Origin: Erythrobacter litoralis
GTDB lineage: Bacteria > Pseudomonadota > Alphaproteobacteria > Sphingomonadales > Sphingomonadaceae
Direction: 5' to 3'
Assembly: GCF_029760855.1 (NCBI RefSeq)
Contig: NZ_SOSI01000006.1
Location: 124,001 to 188,000, forward strand
Length of the DNA: 64,000 bases
Within the stretch, counting starts at the first letter, position 1, and every line of letters starts with the position of its first letter. The notes under the pieces are model-generated. The model was not told the origin of the DNA. It worked only from the letters and a program-made list of their open reading frames with translations, and did no database searches. Below, piece by piece: positions 1 through 9,349 of this stretch. The translations under genes and the position numbers were made by a program.

Positions 1-3000
1 TCACTGCGGTCGCCATGTGATTCGATGCATTGGAAGGCATATTGTGCCGGTCGTTCCCGTTCCCAGGTACGATGATGATGCTCCGCTTGCTCTCCGCTGT
101 CCAGGAAGCCCCTCGCAAACCTAAGACAACGCTCCGGAAATTCACTAGCGATGAAAAACTGAGGCCATTGCGGTCCCATCCGACGCCAGCTTCCTTCTCC
201 CAACGCCGCGTCCATCTCGCTCAAGCATCCGATCACGAGGCCCGGTGACATACCGTTTAACTCACGCCATACGGCCCGCACCTTGGCTTGTGCTCCCGCC
301 TCGAAAGCGTGAACCAGATTCCGTAGCGTTTCGATGCAATGACCGGCGGGGGTTGAAGCAGTAGATGGTGGAAGCGGCAGCCCCATGCGCCCCAGATAAC
401 GGGTTGCTATGACAAAAGCTTCCCATTCCGATTGTGGCATCCCGTTACTGGGATCCGGCAGCTCAGCGAGATGCTGCATTCGGAACATGTCGCCCGGATC
501 AGCGAACATCGCCACTTCCCGTGCAAGGTAGCCGAGGTTCCAAGATTGCCGTGGCTCGTCGGCATCGAGCGCTCGCCTCAGAAAGAGGCGACGATCTCGC
601 TCAGGAAGCGCATGAATCACATCGTAATAGACGTAATCGAAGGGGTGATCGAACATCGCATTGCTTAGGCTGAGGGCGGTTGCGCAAACCTGCGGGCCAT
701 CGGCTGGTCCGATCACCGCCGCAACTTCCACCTCGATTTGCGGCCGACTGTCCTCTGCGCTTTCGTCGAGTGCCCCCAAGAACTTCAGAGCATCAACGCC
801 GCCCGTATCTGGGCCGGGCTCGTCGAGGACCATCTGAATTGCCTCAATGAGCTCATCAATGTGCGCCTGGTCAGCACCACGGGAAAAGCCTGCCGCTTGC
901 ATGATGGCGAGCTGCACATGGTATGGCTCGTAGCGATAGCGATCGCGGAAAATGGCGATGAGTTCCTGCGCGAAGCGATCAGCCTGATCATCTCCCACCA
1001 AATCGTGGCGCCGTTCGAGGTAGAAATAGAGCTGGCCAGATGTCGCTGTGGCGACATTCAATTCGAGGGCGTGCCGACGAGCAGCGCTCCTGCGGAACGA
1101 ACTTTGGCAGTTGCGCGCAAGGATCGAAAACCCGTTTGCCCTGCCGAATTGAAGATAGGCGAGCCAGAAGCCCTGCGTTCTCGGATTTCGGATACCATGG
1201 GTCTTGCAGGACTCTGCTAGGCGGCCGCGCTCGGCGAGCAAGCGTGCGTCCATTCGGGCGCACAGATCTAGATAGAGTCCTATATAGTTGCCGTCATCGA
1301 CCGCGTGGCCGATTGCCCCGAGCCTTGCGCCCTCCTCGTGAGACCAACCCCTCAAGCTTTGCTCTTCCCAATCCAGCTTGGGACGCTCGCCATCGACGAT
1401 AATCAGTCGCAGACCGTCGATCTCGGCCGCAACGGTATCGAGCACTTCATCGAGCAAACGTCGCGCTTCCGCGCGGGCTAGGTCACCTAAATCGCCCGAA
1501 GCGGCAGCATGCAGCAATTCGGCGTTGGTCGATGCGGCAAGGATGCGGCGGCAGGTGTCGTCATCCTCGACAACAGCGAGGACATCGCCAGCAATGCGCT
1601 CGAAGAGCGGTGAACCGAGCAGCTTCGCAAATGGCTCGCCGATCTTGTTCGCCTGGGATGCAAAGGCGTGGGCGACATTCGCTTGAAAAAGCATTTCGTG
1701 GCTGAAAGAAATACGACCGGACCGCCGCACCAACAGGTCGGCATCGAACATTGCCGAGCAGGTCGACGCGCCGATTTGATCGCCCAGCATCAGCTCATCA
1801 AAAACTGTCTCCGATGCCGAGAAGGCCAAGTTGCTCTGGAGTTGAAGGGCGAAACGACGCAGGCCTGCCGCACCATCTCGGGCATGGTCTCCGAGCCGCC
1901 GCCGGATATACTGGTCGATCAGCAGTTGGCGTGACATTGGTTCGGCAACAGCGCCAATCTCGCCTACAATGGCAGCCTCGAAGCCGCTGGTGACGGCATC
2001 GAGAAGAGCCAATTGGCTCTTCGTCACCCGGCTTCCCGCACGCGCTGCGATCTGCGCTTTGAGATCGGAGTCGGGCGGATGTATCCGGAGCCAGCCGAGG
2101 CCGGCCAAGCCGGGCTCCTCATCCACTTGATCGGTAACGATCAACCGCAGGCCGAACCGTCGGCAAAGCGCGGCGGCAGCCCTGACGGCCTGGCTTCTAT
2201 CACCGGCTAATTCGTTCATCCCATCCAGTATCAAATAGGATGGTGCTTCGGCTGCACGCAGGGCGGCGTAGAGCTCGCGGATGGGAAGATCACAGAGCAG
2301 TGCGCCCTCACGGTTGAGCAGCCGCGCCCAAGATCCTGCATAGTCCTTGCATTGGAGAACCAGCGCGCATTCGCCCTTTGCAGCGCGATCAGCCGCGAAC
2401 CATCGCGCAATCAGTGATTTTCCGCATCCGGTTGGACCCGTTACGCGACACCCTGGGGGCTGCTGCAAAGCCTCAAGCAAATCGGCGCGCGCTGTTTCGG
2501 ATTCGGCGATCCACCTGTCGCCGTCTTTTGCATAGTCCGCTTTGGCTGCTGTGGTCAGAAGTCTCAGAGCCGATAGGCGCGATGCAAGCTCCGAGGACGA
2601 AGCCGCTTCTCTAGGCGATACCTTGGCCAGTCCGAGACCGATCGCAAACGACCGCCATTGGTCAAGGGTCCATGGCGACCGATCCTCTGTCTGCACCCAC
2701 GGGCGGAACAGGTGAGATTGGGTGACGCTGACCTTGAAATCTCCGCGGGTCAGCTCCGGGCTGATGGCGGAGCGGTCCGTGAAGACGACAGCGCCAGCTG
2801 GGTAGAAGCGGTCGATCAATCCACGCGATGCCATCACGTCGCGTAACCGGTTCTTTGCGTCAAGTGCCTGCTGATATGCGTTCGGATATGTCTTCCACTG
2901 ACCTGTCGGCAACAGGCGTTCCCAGTCTCCGTTGATTGCGCCTCGAACAAGCAGTGCCGAACTTTTCACTTCGACGAGCCATGCGTCATGCGCGGTGGCA

Positions 3001-3164
3001 ACGACACAATCGACCTGTCGCCCATCGATATGAAAGTTTACGAGGATGACCGCAGGGACACCTGACTTTCCGAACCCAGCAACCAGTGATTTCAGGATCG
3101 AACGCTCTGACTCCTCGGTCAATGATGCGCCGAGATACAAATCGATGTTTGGAAGAGCGGACAT
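1..3164 (-). CDS. NERD-domain / STAND-type P-loop NTPase, putative defence protein (3' end cut by window edge)
   Basis: An uninterrupted reading frame of about 1054 codons starts at the ATG at 3164 and leaves the window at position 1. Residues about 35-70 carry a NERD (nuclease-related, PD-(D/E)xK-like) pattern: QVDCVV, then WLVEVKSS, giving candidate catalytic D52, E65 and K67. A Walker A box GPTGCGKS lies at 243-250 and a Walker B-like LILDGMNE at 311-318; the DG-x-(D/N)-E form is typical of NACHT/STAND NTPases. A later FSHEMLFQ segment resembles the end of NACHT winged-helix regions. The remainder looks helical and unrecognised, as expected for a STAND sensor region. The start lies 4 nt after the stop of the upstream helicase gene, so the two are almost certainly co-translated. 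Sensor and nuclease roles in phage defence are inferred from domains and context. The C-terminus is not visible. Confidence 0.85.
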   Translation of the reverse strand, partial: MSALPNIDLYLGASLTEESERSILKSLVAGFGKSGVPAVILVNFHIDGRQVDCVVATAHDAWLVEVKSSALLVRGAINGDWERLLPTGQWKTYPNAYQQALDAKNRLRDVMASRGLIDRFYPAGAVVFTDRSAISPELTRGDFKVSVTQSHLFRPWVQTEDRSPWTLDQWRSFAIGLGLAKVSPREAASSSELASRLSALRLLTTAAKADYAKDGDRWIAESETARADLLEALQQPPGCRVTGPTGCGKSLIARWFAADRAAKGECALVLQCKDYAGSWARLLNREGALLCDLPIRELYAALRAAEAPSYLILDGMNELAGDRSQAVRAAAALCRRFGLRLIVTDQVDEEPGLAGLGWLRIHPPDSDLKAQIAARAGSRVTKSQLALLDAVTSGFEAAIVGEIGAVAEPMSRQLLIDQYIRRRLGDHARDGAAGLRRFALQLQSNLAFSASETVFDELMLGDQIGASTCSAMFDADLLVRRSGRISFSHEMLFQANVAHAFASQANKIGEPFAKLLGSPLFERIAGDVLAVVEDDDTCRRILAASTNAELLHAAASGDLGDLARAEARRLLDEVLDTVAAEIDGLRLIIVDGERPKLDWEEQSLRGWSHEEGARLGAIGHAVDDGNYIGLYLDLCARMDARLLAERGRLAESCKTHGIRNPRTQGFWLAYLQFGRANGFSILARNCQSSFRRSAARRHALELNVATATSGQLYFYLERRHDLVGDDQADRFAQELIAIFRDRYRYEPYHVQLAIMQAAGFSRGADQAHIDELIEAIQMVLDEPGPDTGGVDALKFLGALDESAEDSRPQIEVEVAAVIGPADGPQVCATALSLSNAMFDHPFDYVYYDVIHALPERDRRLFLRRALDADEPRQSWNLGYLAREVAMFADPGDMFRMQHLAELPDPSNGMPQSEWEAFVIATRYLGRMGLPLPPSTASTPAGHCIETLRNLVHAFEAGAQAKVRAVWRELNGMSPGLVIGCLSEMDAALGEGSWRRMGPQWPQFFIASEFPERCLRFARGFLDSGEQAEHHHRTWERERPAQYAFQCIESHGDRS

Positions 3165-3168
3165 CACG

Positions 3169-6100
3169 TCAGGTGGGACGGAATGTTCGCGTAACGCCAG
3201 ATCGACGCCCTGCCGTTCGAAGCTCGAAATCGCTCCTGAAGGTGTCGCGTCCCTCGGGACCGGCCCCGGGGGAAACTGCGAGCTCGAAGCCAGCTGGATC
3301 GAGCCAACGCGTCCCCCCATCCGTGACCACTGGGATAACGGAGTAGCGGCGCCGACGGCCGTCCGTGCCGGTCAAGTCTGTATTGAACGAGAGTTGCGCC
3401 GTCGCGGCCGCCTCCGCTTTCGGCAAATTCGCCTGCCACTGCTGAAAAAGTTGCGGATCGATGAGATTATCCGCGTCATCGGCAACGAGCTGATCCTCAA
3501 GCCATGCCTCGAACTCCACACGGCGTGCAGCGGCTACCTCGCGCGTTTGGGCAAGCCCCTGCGACAAGGCGAATGCGACGAAGGGGTCGTGCGTGCCCCA
3601 GCGAAGCAGTTCGCGCGCCCAGAATCCGAACCAGGGTAAACCCGTCGTTTCCTTCCAAGTCGCCAGATTCGGCGTCGCCGTGGCATCCGGAGCACCATCC
3701 GACCATGCCTGCGCGACCACGGCACCGATCGCTACGCCCAGCCGAAATTCGATATTATCGGCGACAAAACGCTGCCAAGCGCGCAAATTCTGTGCATCTG
3801 GCCCGTTTGCGCCGGGTTCTTTCATCCACCAGCCGAGCACGTCGTTCCAACGTTCGAGCAAGGCTTCGTCGCCCTGGGTCGCCCGAACCCGAAAACCAAA
3901 ACCGCGGTCGCCTTCGATAAGCGATCCAATTGCCTCGAAGATGTCGATGCGCTCGGTGGCATCCATCGTCCCATAGCCAGCGGCTCCGGCGATAAGCGTA
4001 CGAATTTTCTCCGCAACGGGTTCAAATCGCCGTCCCACCACCGGTGGGAATCCATATTGATAGAGGCGTCGCCGTTCTGCAGCGTCTGGATAAAGCTGCG
4101 TGACGATGCCTGTGCCGCGGCGGATAAACGCGGCTTCAAGCCACGCTTCCTGTGCAGCAGCCACGACCGTAAACGTCCTGGCCCATAGCTCTTTCAATTC
4201 CGCCTCTGCCCGCGCCGCGTTCATCGGCACGTCGGTCATGCATTCGCTTTCTGCGAGGGCTGTCAGCAGCACGCTGTCGAGTTCATCCATCGCGTCGGCC
4301 AGTCGCGTTTGCGCGCCGGCCGCACCGGATCCCACATCCGGGCTGACCGTCGCTGGCGCGGTGCTCTCAAGCCAATCCATAAAGGCATCGGGCTGGATGC
4401 CCAAGAGCTGGCTCGCCCTTTGCCAGATACGGTTGAGCAGAAGCGCTAGCGGGCTAGGAACGGCATCGGCGTCCTGTTCCTCGACAATCAACGAACGCCG
4501 GAGCATCTCATAGTCATTGACTAGGTCGCGGCGCTGCCCGTCCTGAACATTGCGTTGCCCCGCTGCGGTTGTCGAAATCCGCGTGGGCAAGGCAATCAGC
4601 GTCATACCCTCGATCCCGCGGGCGGCGCCAGGACGGCCTGCCCGACCAGCAAGATTACGAAACTCCGCGGTGGTCAGCGGCGTGACGATCGGTGCCTCGG
4701 CGACTGGATCCCATGACCGCCGTTTGAGCGAGGTGAGGAAAATCAGGTCGAACGGGAGATTGACCCCTTCGGTCAGCGTGGCCGTCGCGACCGTGATCGG
4801 ACAGATTTTCCGGTCGATCATCTCGACCATGAGACGACGGAGCCGTTGCGGCATCTGTCCGTGGCTGGTCGCGACGCCATGTTCGAGAAGGAACAGCTCA
4901 AAGGAGTCCGCGCCGCAATAGTCGAGGCACGCCGCGCGGGCTTCCGCATATCGGACACCGAGATAGCCGTCGGGCGCGGTGAACGCATTGATTCCCTGCC
5001 AATCGCCATGCTCCATCGCTTCCTTGAACCAGCGCATGGTTTGCTCGGGTTCTTGGGCCACAGAGATCAGGATGCGCTGATCCTCCTGGGTAAGGTGCAG
5101 CGCCGTCCACAGGACAGAAAGGCAGTTGAACCGATTGAGGCTGTTTCGCCATTGCGCGGGCAGCTGCGGCATCGGCGCGATCCGTAGCGGCAGATAGACT
5201 GGCGCCTCTTCATTCCGTAGGTAGAGGGGCTGCCCATTCATCAAGTCGAGCAGTATCTGACCGGAGCTGCCCGGAGCTGTTTCGAGAACACCGATGACCT
5301 GCCGGGTGCTACGATACCGAACACCCACGGCCTCGGCATCGGGTCGCCCCTCGATCCATCGCGCCACCGGTATCGACGCACCACCAGCAACCGCCGTCAA
5401 GGCTATACGGATAACGTCCGGTCGCCGCGCGAGAATGCGGGAAACAAGGTTCTCCAAGCGGATCGACCGATTACTGTGGTCAGAAAAGCTAACGGCCGTC
5501 GCCTCCGTTGCTTCCGGCACCACCTGGTGCGCCTCGTCGATGATCAGGAGGGCAAGGCGCGCGATCAACAACGAGCCGAGGTAGCGGAGCAGAGCATCCG
5601 CTTTTTCAACGGTAACGATCAGAACCACAGGTTCTTCGCTCGTGAGCCAATAGTCCGTGATGCCCCAGTCTGCCCCACCGTAGAGCCCAGTGACGATCAC
5701 GTCGCCACGCAGTTCCGCCGTCAACTTGGCCTCGACTTCGCCGGCCAGAGCCCGTGAGGGTACGATGTAAAGCGCAATCGGTCCAAGAGCGTCATTGCGT
5801 TCACGCAGGAGCAGTTCCTTGATCAGCGCCAGGTTTGCGACGAGCGTTTTCCCTGACCCGGTCGGTGTACAGAGCGCGAAGTTCGAATCTCGCAGCAGAC
5901 GGTCCAGCCCGTGTAGCTGAGAGGTCCAGAGCACACCGCGACCGCGGCTAAATTGGTCTCTGCCATAAGCAAGAAGGCGGTTCGTGCGATCAGGACGCAT
6001 GTTCGCCAATGCACGAAGCGGCTTGTAGATTGTCGCGGCGGCATAGCGATCCGCGACCTGTCGCATAAGGCTGATCACAAGCGCCGCATCATGGCTGAAC

Positions 6101-6798
6101 AAGCGGTTCGCCAGTTCATCGAGCGCGTGGAGCTTCGCCATCGCGGTTGCGAGCCGATCCTCGTCGCCTAGCCGGAGACTGTCGGCAATAAGCCCGATGC
6201 AACGGACCAGCTCGATGGTCGCTGCCCAAGTCGGGCCGAGATCGTCATCCTCGCCTGCCAGCGCCCTCAGGATAGCAGCATTGCCATCCGGCCCGGTGAG
6301 TTCCGCGTTCTCGGCCCAGAACCGACCTGCCTGTCGAACGACCGCATCGAAATTTGCTTGAAGGAAGGCGCCATAGAGCTGGACGCCTTCATACTCGGAC
6401 TGCACCTGATCGAGCAGGCCCGAGGCCATGGCTGGAAGACCGCCCAACTGGTAGGCCGCTGCTGATAACAATTCGATCGGCACGACCGTTCGGGCATTAT
6501 CGTCCGCCCGAGAGAGCCATTCTAGGATCTCGCCCACCCGACGATAGCAATCGATCGCGCGGGGTGACGAGACACCCTCAATGGTCCTGAATATGTGTGC
6601 AGCATGAAGAAGACGGCGACTGTCATCGAGTTGGCGCGCAGAATCGCGATCCCCCCAAGCGATTGTTGGCACCTGCCACGTCGTCTGCAGACAGCGCACA
6701 TAGGCACGGGCTTGCGGCCGGCTCAGCTCGTTTTCAATCGCAAGCGCAACGCGCACCTGCTGCGCCAGGGCCAGGCGCTCGCCGTCCCGTTCAGGCAT
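3169..6798 (-). CDS. Ski2-like DEAH-box helicase, HamB-like (Hachiman defence)
   Basis: A 1209-residue superfamily 2 helicase. Motif I TPTGSGKT is at about 311-318, the DEAH box (LLIIDEAH) at 417-424, a motif III-like ALTAVAGG near 466-473, the Ski2-type TLTEGVNLP segment near 674-682, and motif VI GRAGRPG at 718-724. About 300 residues precede the helicase core and about 450 follow it; neither part is recognised. The ATG overlaps the stop of the upstream DUF1837 gene by one base (TGATG), so the pair is translationally coupled, as in two-gene Hachiman operons (HamA nuclease plus HamB helicase). In Hachiman, HamB surveys DNA and licenses HamA. The protein is longer than I would expect for a typical HamB, so this may be a divergent subtype. 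The helicase call is certain; the HamB assignment is by family and neighbour. Confidence 0.85.
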   Translation of the reverse strand: MPERDGERLALAQQVRVALAIENELSRPQARAYVRCLQTTWQVPTIAWGDRDSARQLDDSRRLLHAAHIFRTIEGVSSPRAIDCYRRVGEILEWLSRADDNARTVVPIELLSAAAYQLGGLPAMASGLLDQVQSEYEGVQLYGAFLQANFDAVVRQAGRFWAENAELTGPDGNAAILRALAGEDDDLGPTWAATIELVRCIGLIADSLRLGDEDRLATAMAKLHALDELANRLFSHDAALVISLMRQVADRYAAATIYKPLRALANMRPDRTNRLLAYGRDQFSRGRGVLWTSQLHGLDRLLRDSNFALCTPTGSGKTLVANLALIKELLLRERNDALGPIALYIVPSRALAGEVEAKLTAELRGDVIVTGLYGGADWGITDYWLTSEEPVVLIVTVEKADALLRYLGSLLIARLALLIIDEAHQVVPEATEATAVSFSDHSNRSIRLENLVSRILARRPDVIRIALTAVAGGASIPVARWIEGRPDAEAVGVRYRSTRQVIGVLETAPGSSGQILLDLMNGQPLYLRNEEAPVYLPLRIAPMPQLPAQWRNSLNRFNCLSVLWTALHLTQEDQRILISVAQEPEQTMRWFKEAMEHGDWQGINAFTAPDGYLGVRYAEARAACLDYCGADSFELFLLEHGVATSHGQMPQRLRRLMVEMIDRKICPITVATATLTEGVNLPFDLIFLTSLKRRSWDPVAEAPIVTPLTTAEFRNLAGRAGRPGAARGIEGMTLIALPTRISTTAAGQRNVQDGQRRDLVNDYEMLRRSLIVEEQDADAVPSPLALLLNRIWQRASQLLGIQPDAFMDWLESTAPATVSPDVGSGAAGAQTRLADAMDELDSVLLTALAESECMTDVPMNAARAEAELKELWARTFTVVAAAQEAWLEAAFIRRGTGIVTQLYPDAAERRRLYQYGFPPVVGRRFEPVAEKIRTLIAGAAGYGTMDATERIDIFEAIGSLIEGDRGFGFRVRATQGDEALLERWNDVLGWWMKEPGANGPDAQNLRAWQRFVADNIEFRLGVAIGAVVAQAWSDGAPDATATPNLATWKETTGLPWFGFWARELLRWGTHDPFVAFALSQGLAQTREVAAARRVEFEAWLEDQLVADDADNLIDPQLFQQWQANLPKAEAAATAQLSFNTDLTGTDGRRRRYSVIPVVTDGGTRWLDPAGFELAVSPGAGPEGRDTFRSDFELRTAGRRSGVTRTFRPT

Positions 6799-7751
6799 CA
6801 GCCTTCGCTCCAGAGCGAAGCATATAGTGCATCGATCAAGGCATCGCCCCCTGTCAAAATAACTTCAACCACCTGCAGATCGCGCCCGGCGGTATAGTCG
6901 GCTGGCATGTTCTCCCAATCTAGAACGGACTCCGCACCATCCCGGCTGGCGGCGCCATTTCCGGCAAGGACGATGAGATCGGTGCGGGCCGGAGGTGGTC
7001 CCAATTCCAGCACCGCGCGATCGATCGAGAGGATCGCGGCTGCGTAACCCTCTGGGTCACGCTGTTCGAGCAGAAACTGGAGCTGCCGCAAGCCGTGCGG
7101 AATCGGTGTGTCGCGATTTACCTCGAACCAAATGCCGCGGCCGGTATGCTCCAGCTCATTCGTCTCTTTGTTCCGCTCTTTCGGCCCATGCATGAGAGCG
7201 GCCACCGTGGAATTATTGAGGGTCTTTCGCCACTTTGCTTCCCCCGCGATGACCCGCATAACTTCGCCGGCGTCATCAAGGGCGATCCCGACGAAATCCG
7301 TTCCATGTCGCCCATAAATTTCGCGTACTCGGGCTGGGTCGAATTTTAGCGCCCAGAGATATTTCTCGACATCGTCATGTTCTCGGAAGAGAAAAATTGG
7401 CACGCACCAAGCGTGGCCACCGACATAGTGCTCTTGATAGGCCTCAGTGACGAGGCCGGCCAATACTTCGCCAAATAACCCGCGCTTCGCTTTTTTTGGG
7501 AGGCAGGCCGGATAGGTGATTTCGCTCACACCCCCGCCATCTGGGTGCAAATTGATTCCGACCTTCTTGTGGAAATGTTCGCGCGCGTCGAGGTGCGCAG
7601 ACTCGAAATAGGGCCGAAGGGCCTCAAGCAACGACTTCGCGGCTTCGCCCTGCTGTTCGAGAAGCAGGTGGCCGTAGCTTCCATCGCGGATGGACGCATA
7701 GGATTTCAGCCATAACGCTAGCGCTTCTTTCGGAGGAGGACAGGTATGCAT
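6798..7751 (-). CDS. DUF1837 / HamA-like putative nuclease (Hachiman defence effector)
   Basis: A 317-residue protein with features of the DUF1837/HamA family: RGLFGEVLAGL at about 90-100, a GTDFVGIALDD segment at about 150-160, and GEAKWRKTLNN at about 170-180. D152, E171 and K173 form a plausible PD-(D/E)xK nuclease triad. No signal peptide or membrane segment is seen, so it should be cytosolic. It is the first gene of a three-gene operon (HamA-like, HamB-like helicase, NERD-STAND) and is preceded by an AT-rich intergenic stretch that probably holds the promoter. In characterised Hachiman systems HamA is the DNA-degrading effector held inactive by HamB; here that role is inferred from domain and gene order. 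The ATG at 7751 has only a weak upstream purine tract. Confidence 0.8.
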   Translation of the reverse strand: MHTCPPPKEALALWLKSYASIRDGSYGHLLLEQQGEAAKSLLEALRPYFESAHLDAREHFHKKVGINLHPDGGGVSEITYPACLPKKAKRGLFGEVLAGLVTEAYQEHYVGGHAWCVPIFLFREHDDVEKYLWALKFDPARVREIYGRHGTDFVGIALDDAGEVMRVIAGEAKWRKTLNNSTVAALMHGPKERNKETNELEHTGRGIWFEVNRDTPIPHGLRQLQFLLEQRDPEGYAAAILSIDRAVLELGPPPARTDLIVLAGNGAASRDGAESVLDWENMPADYTAGRDLQVVEVILTGGDALIDALYASLWSEG

Positions 7752-7926
7752 ATTTTTTCTTGCTCTTTGCCGATATTACATCGTCCATATCATCTCTAAT
7801 GAATCTATGTTTTAAAATATTGATTTAATAATTAGTTTGCCCCTGCGCGTCATGCACTCGAACTAAGAAATACCGCTAACTTGATATCTAGGCAGTGTGC
7901 TCTAAGCGCATTGTATTCGCTGACGC
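7752..7926 (-). promoter_or_regulatory. AT-rich probable promoter/operator region of the Hachiman-like operon
   Basis: These 175 bases between the HamA-like start and the next stop are strikingly AT-rich for this genome, especially 7800-7845, which contains TTTTAAAATATTGATTTAAT. It is the only sizeable gap ahead of the defence operon, so the promoter should lie here, read leftwards. I could not pick unambiguous -35/-10 boxes or an operator palindrome. Confidence 0.4.
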
Positions 7927-9342
7927 CTAATCAATGATCGGCCCACTTGGCGCCGAAGACGCCCAGTCGGGTAATTGTCCGAGGTCAGTCAACTCCGCTC
8001 TCACGAGACCGTCCAGCACTTCCGGGAAAAGGAATGTCATAACACGCCACAGGGGATGTTCCTGATCCACCTGAGCCTCCGCCTGCTTGGCTTCGGCGAT
8101 AAATCGACGGAGTGATGCCTTCTCAAGCAACTCTGATAGGGAGGTGCCCCCCACAAAGGCTTCGATCAGGCTGGCGCAATGCTTGAAATCGGATCCGTTC
8201 AGTTTGCTGTTGAGCATCGACAATACCGCGCCATCGCCGGAAAACCTGGTGATGTGGAGTATCGGACGATTGGCGGCGGCGCTGTGAGCCACCGAGCACA
8301 AGATCGCGTAAAGCACGGCTGCATGCGCGCGGGCACGGTTGGACCGCTCTATCCAGAAATCCCGTTCCCATTCCCACAGTCCCGGAATTCCTGCCTTCAT
8401 ATCGGACCAAACATCTTCGAAGTGATCGCTATACTCAGGTGAATTGGGCCGCTCCTGTCGCGCCAACTTCGCGGCATCCCACCAGCGCGACCGTTCCTTC
8501 TTGCAGCGCTGCTTCAAAGCCTCCGAGCGACAGTCTTCCACAAATGCAGACCGGCCATAGCCTGTCTGGAGATCGTCAAGAACGATCAATCTGGGCTCGT
8601 GCCAGCCGCCCTGACCGTTTTCCATGAAGCACTTCAAGGCAAGAGTTTCGCGCTCGATCGAGGCTGCTTCGGCCTCGTCATCGAATACGAAGACATTGCC
8701 TCGCTGCATCGCCACGACATCATGGAACCCTTGGGGCATAGGACATTCAAGCGTGTTGAAAATCCATACCAAGGTGATGCCTTCAGCATCGTAATGCACA
8801 TGGCGGGCCGCGATTTCCGGAGCGAACGGTTTTGACAGCTGAACTTCAAACGCGAAGCGACCCAGCCCGCTCAGGTCGGCAAAGACGTCCGGCCAACGAC
8901 CGCGCTTGTGAATTTCAGACCGCAAGTAAGTGTTCACCGCCGTGTGCGTGCAACTAGGATCGGCTTTGACCAACTGCTCGATTGTCGAACAAAGTCGGCG
9001 ATGCAGCGCTGATTCCTGATGTCCCTGATATTGAGCCGCACGAGCATCATCCGGCCGCAGATTATTGCCTTCATACCATGGGCAGGCTTTGCTTGCTTCC
9101 GGGTAGTGTGCGTACATCGGGATATGGCTGTCCCCAACAGCTTGTGCCCTGATAAAGACGCCGCCTTCGCATATCCTGCATCTCGCGATGGGCCTCGAGC
9201 GGTCCTCGCGCCGCCGCACATTGATCTGGTTGCGCAGGTGCTCCCATCCGGCGCGGGGCATGGCCATCAACTGCTCAACAGTGACCGCGCCTCGCGGCAA
9301 CTCAAAATCTGCGATCAGGATCGTGCGCTGATGACGGCTCAC
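7927..9342 (-). CDS. CoiA/DUF6035-like putative nuclease
   Basis: I place the start at GTG 9342, giving 471 residues: this begins just downstream of the stop of the preceding gene and has GAGTGAG upstream. An ATG at 9474 in the same frame would force a 125-base overlap with that gene. Near residues 50-90 is a zinc-finger-like set (CRIC, then His and CPWY), followed by RWPDVFADLSGLGRFAFEVQLS in which D and E-x-Q fit the PD-(D/E)xK-like core of CoiA-type and DUF6035 proteins. The C-terminal half is unrecognised. Such proteins occur in mobile elements and defence islands; no activity is assigned. Its position beside the HamA/HamB-like operon, same strand, supports a defence or restriction-related role, which is an inference. 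Confidence 0.7.
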   Translation of the reverse strand: MSRHQRTILIADFELPRGAVTVEQLMAMPRAGWEHLRNQINVRRREDRSRPIARCRICEGGVFIRAQAVGDSHIPMYAHYPEASKACPWYEGNNLRPDDARAAQYQGHQESALHRRLCSTIEQLVKADPSCTHTAVNTYLRSEIHKRGRWPDVFADLSGLGRFAFEVQLSKPFAPEIAARHVHYDAEGITLVWIFNTLECPMPQGFHDVVAMQRGNVFVFDDEAEAASIERETLALKCFMENGQGGWHEPRLIVLDDLQTGYGRSAFVEDCRSEALKQRCKKERSRWWDAAKLARQERPNSPEYSDHFEDVWSDMKAGIPGLWEWERDFWIERSNRARAHAAVLYAILCSVAHSAAANRPILHITRFSGDGAVLSMLNSKLNGSDFKHCASLIEAFVGGTSLSELLEKASLRRFIAEAKQAEAQVDQEHPLWRVMTFLFPEVLDGLVRAELTDLGQLPDWASSAPSGPIID

Positions 9343-9349
9343 TGTCAGC

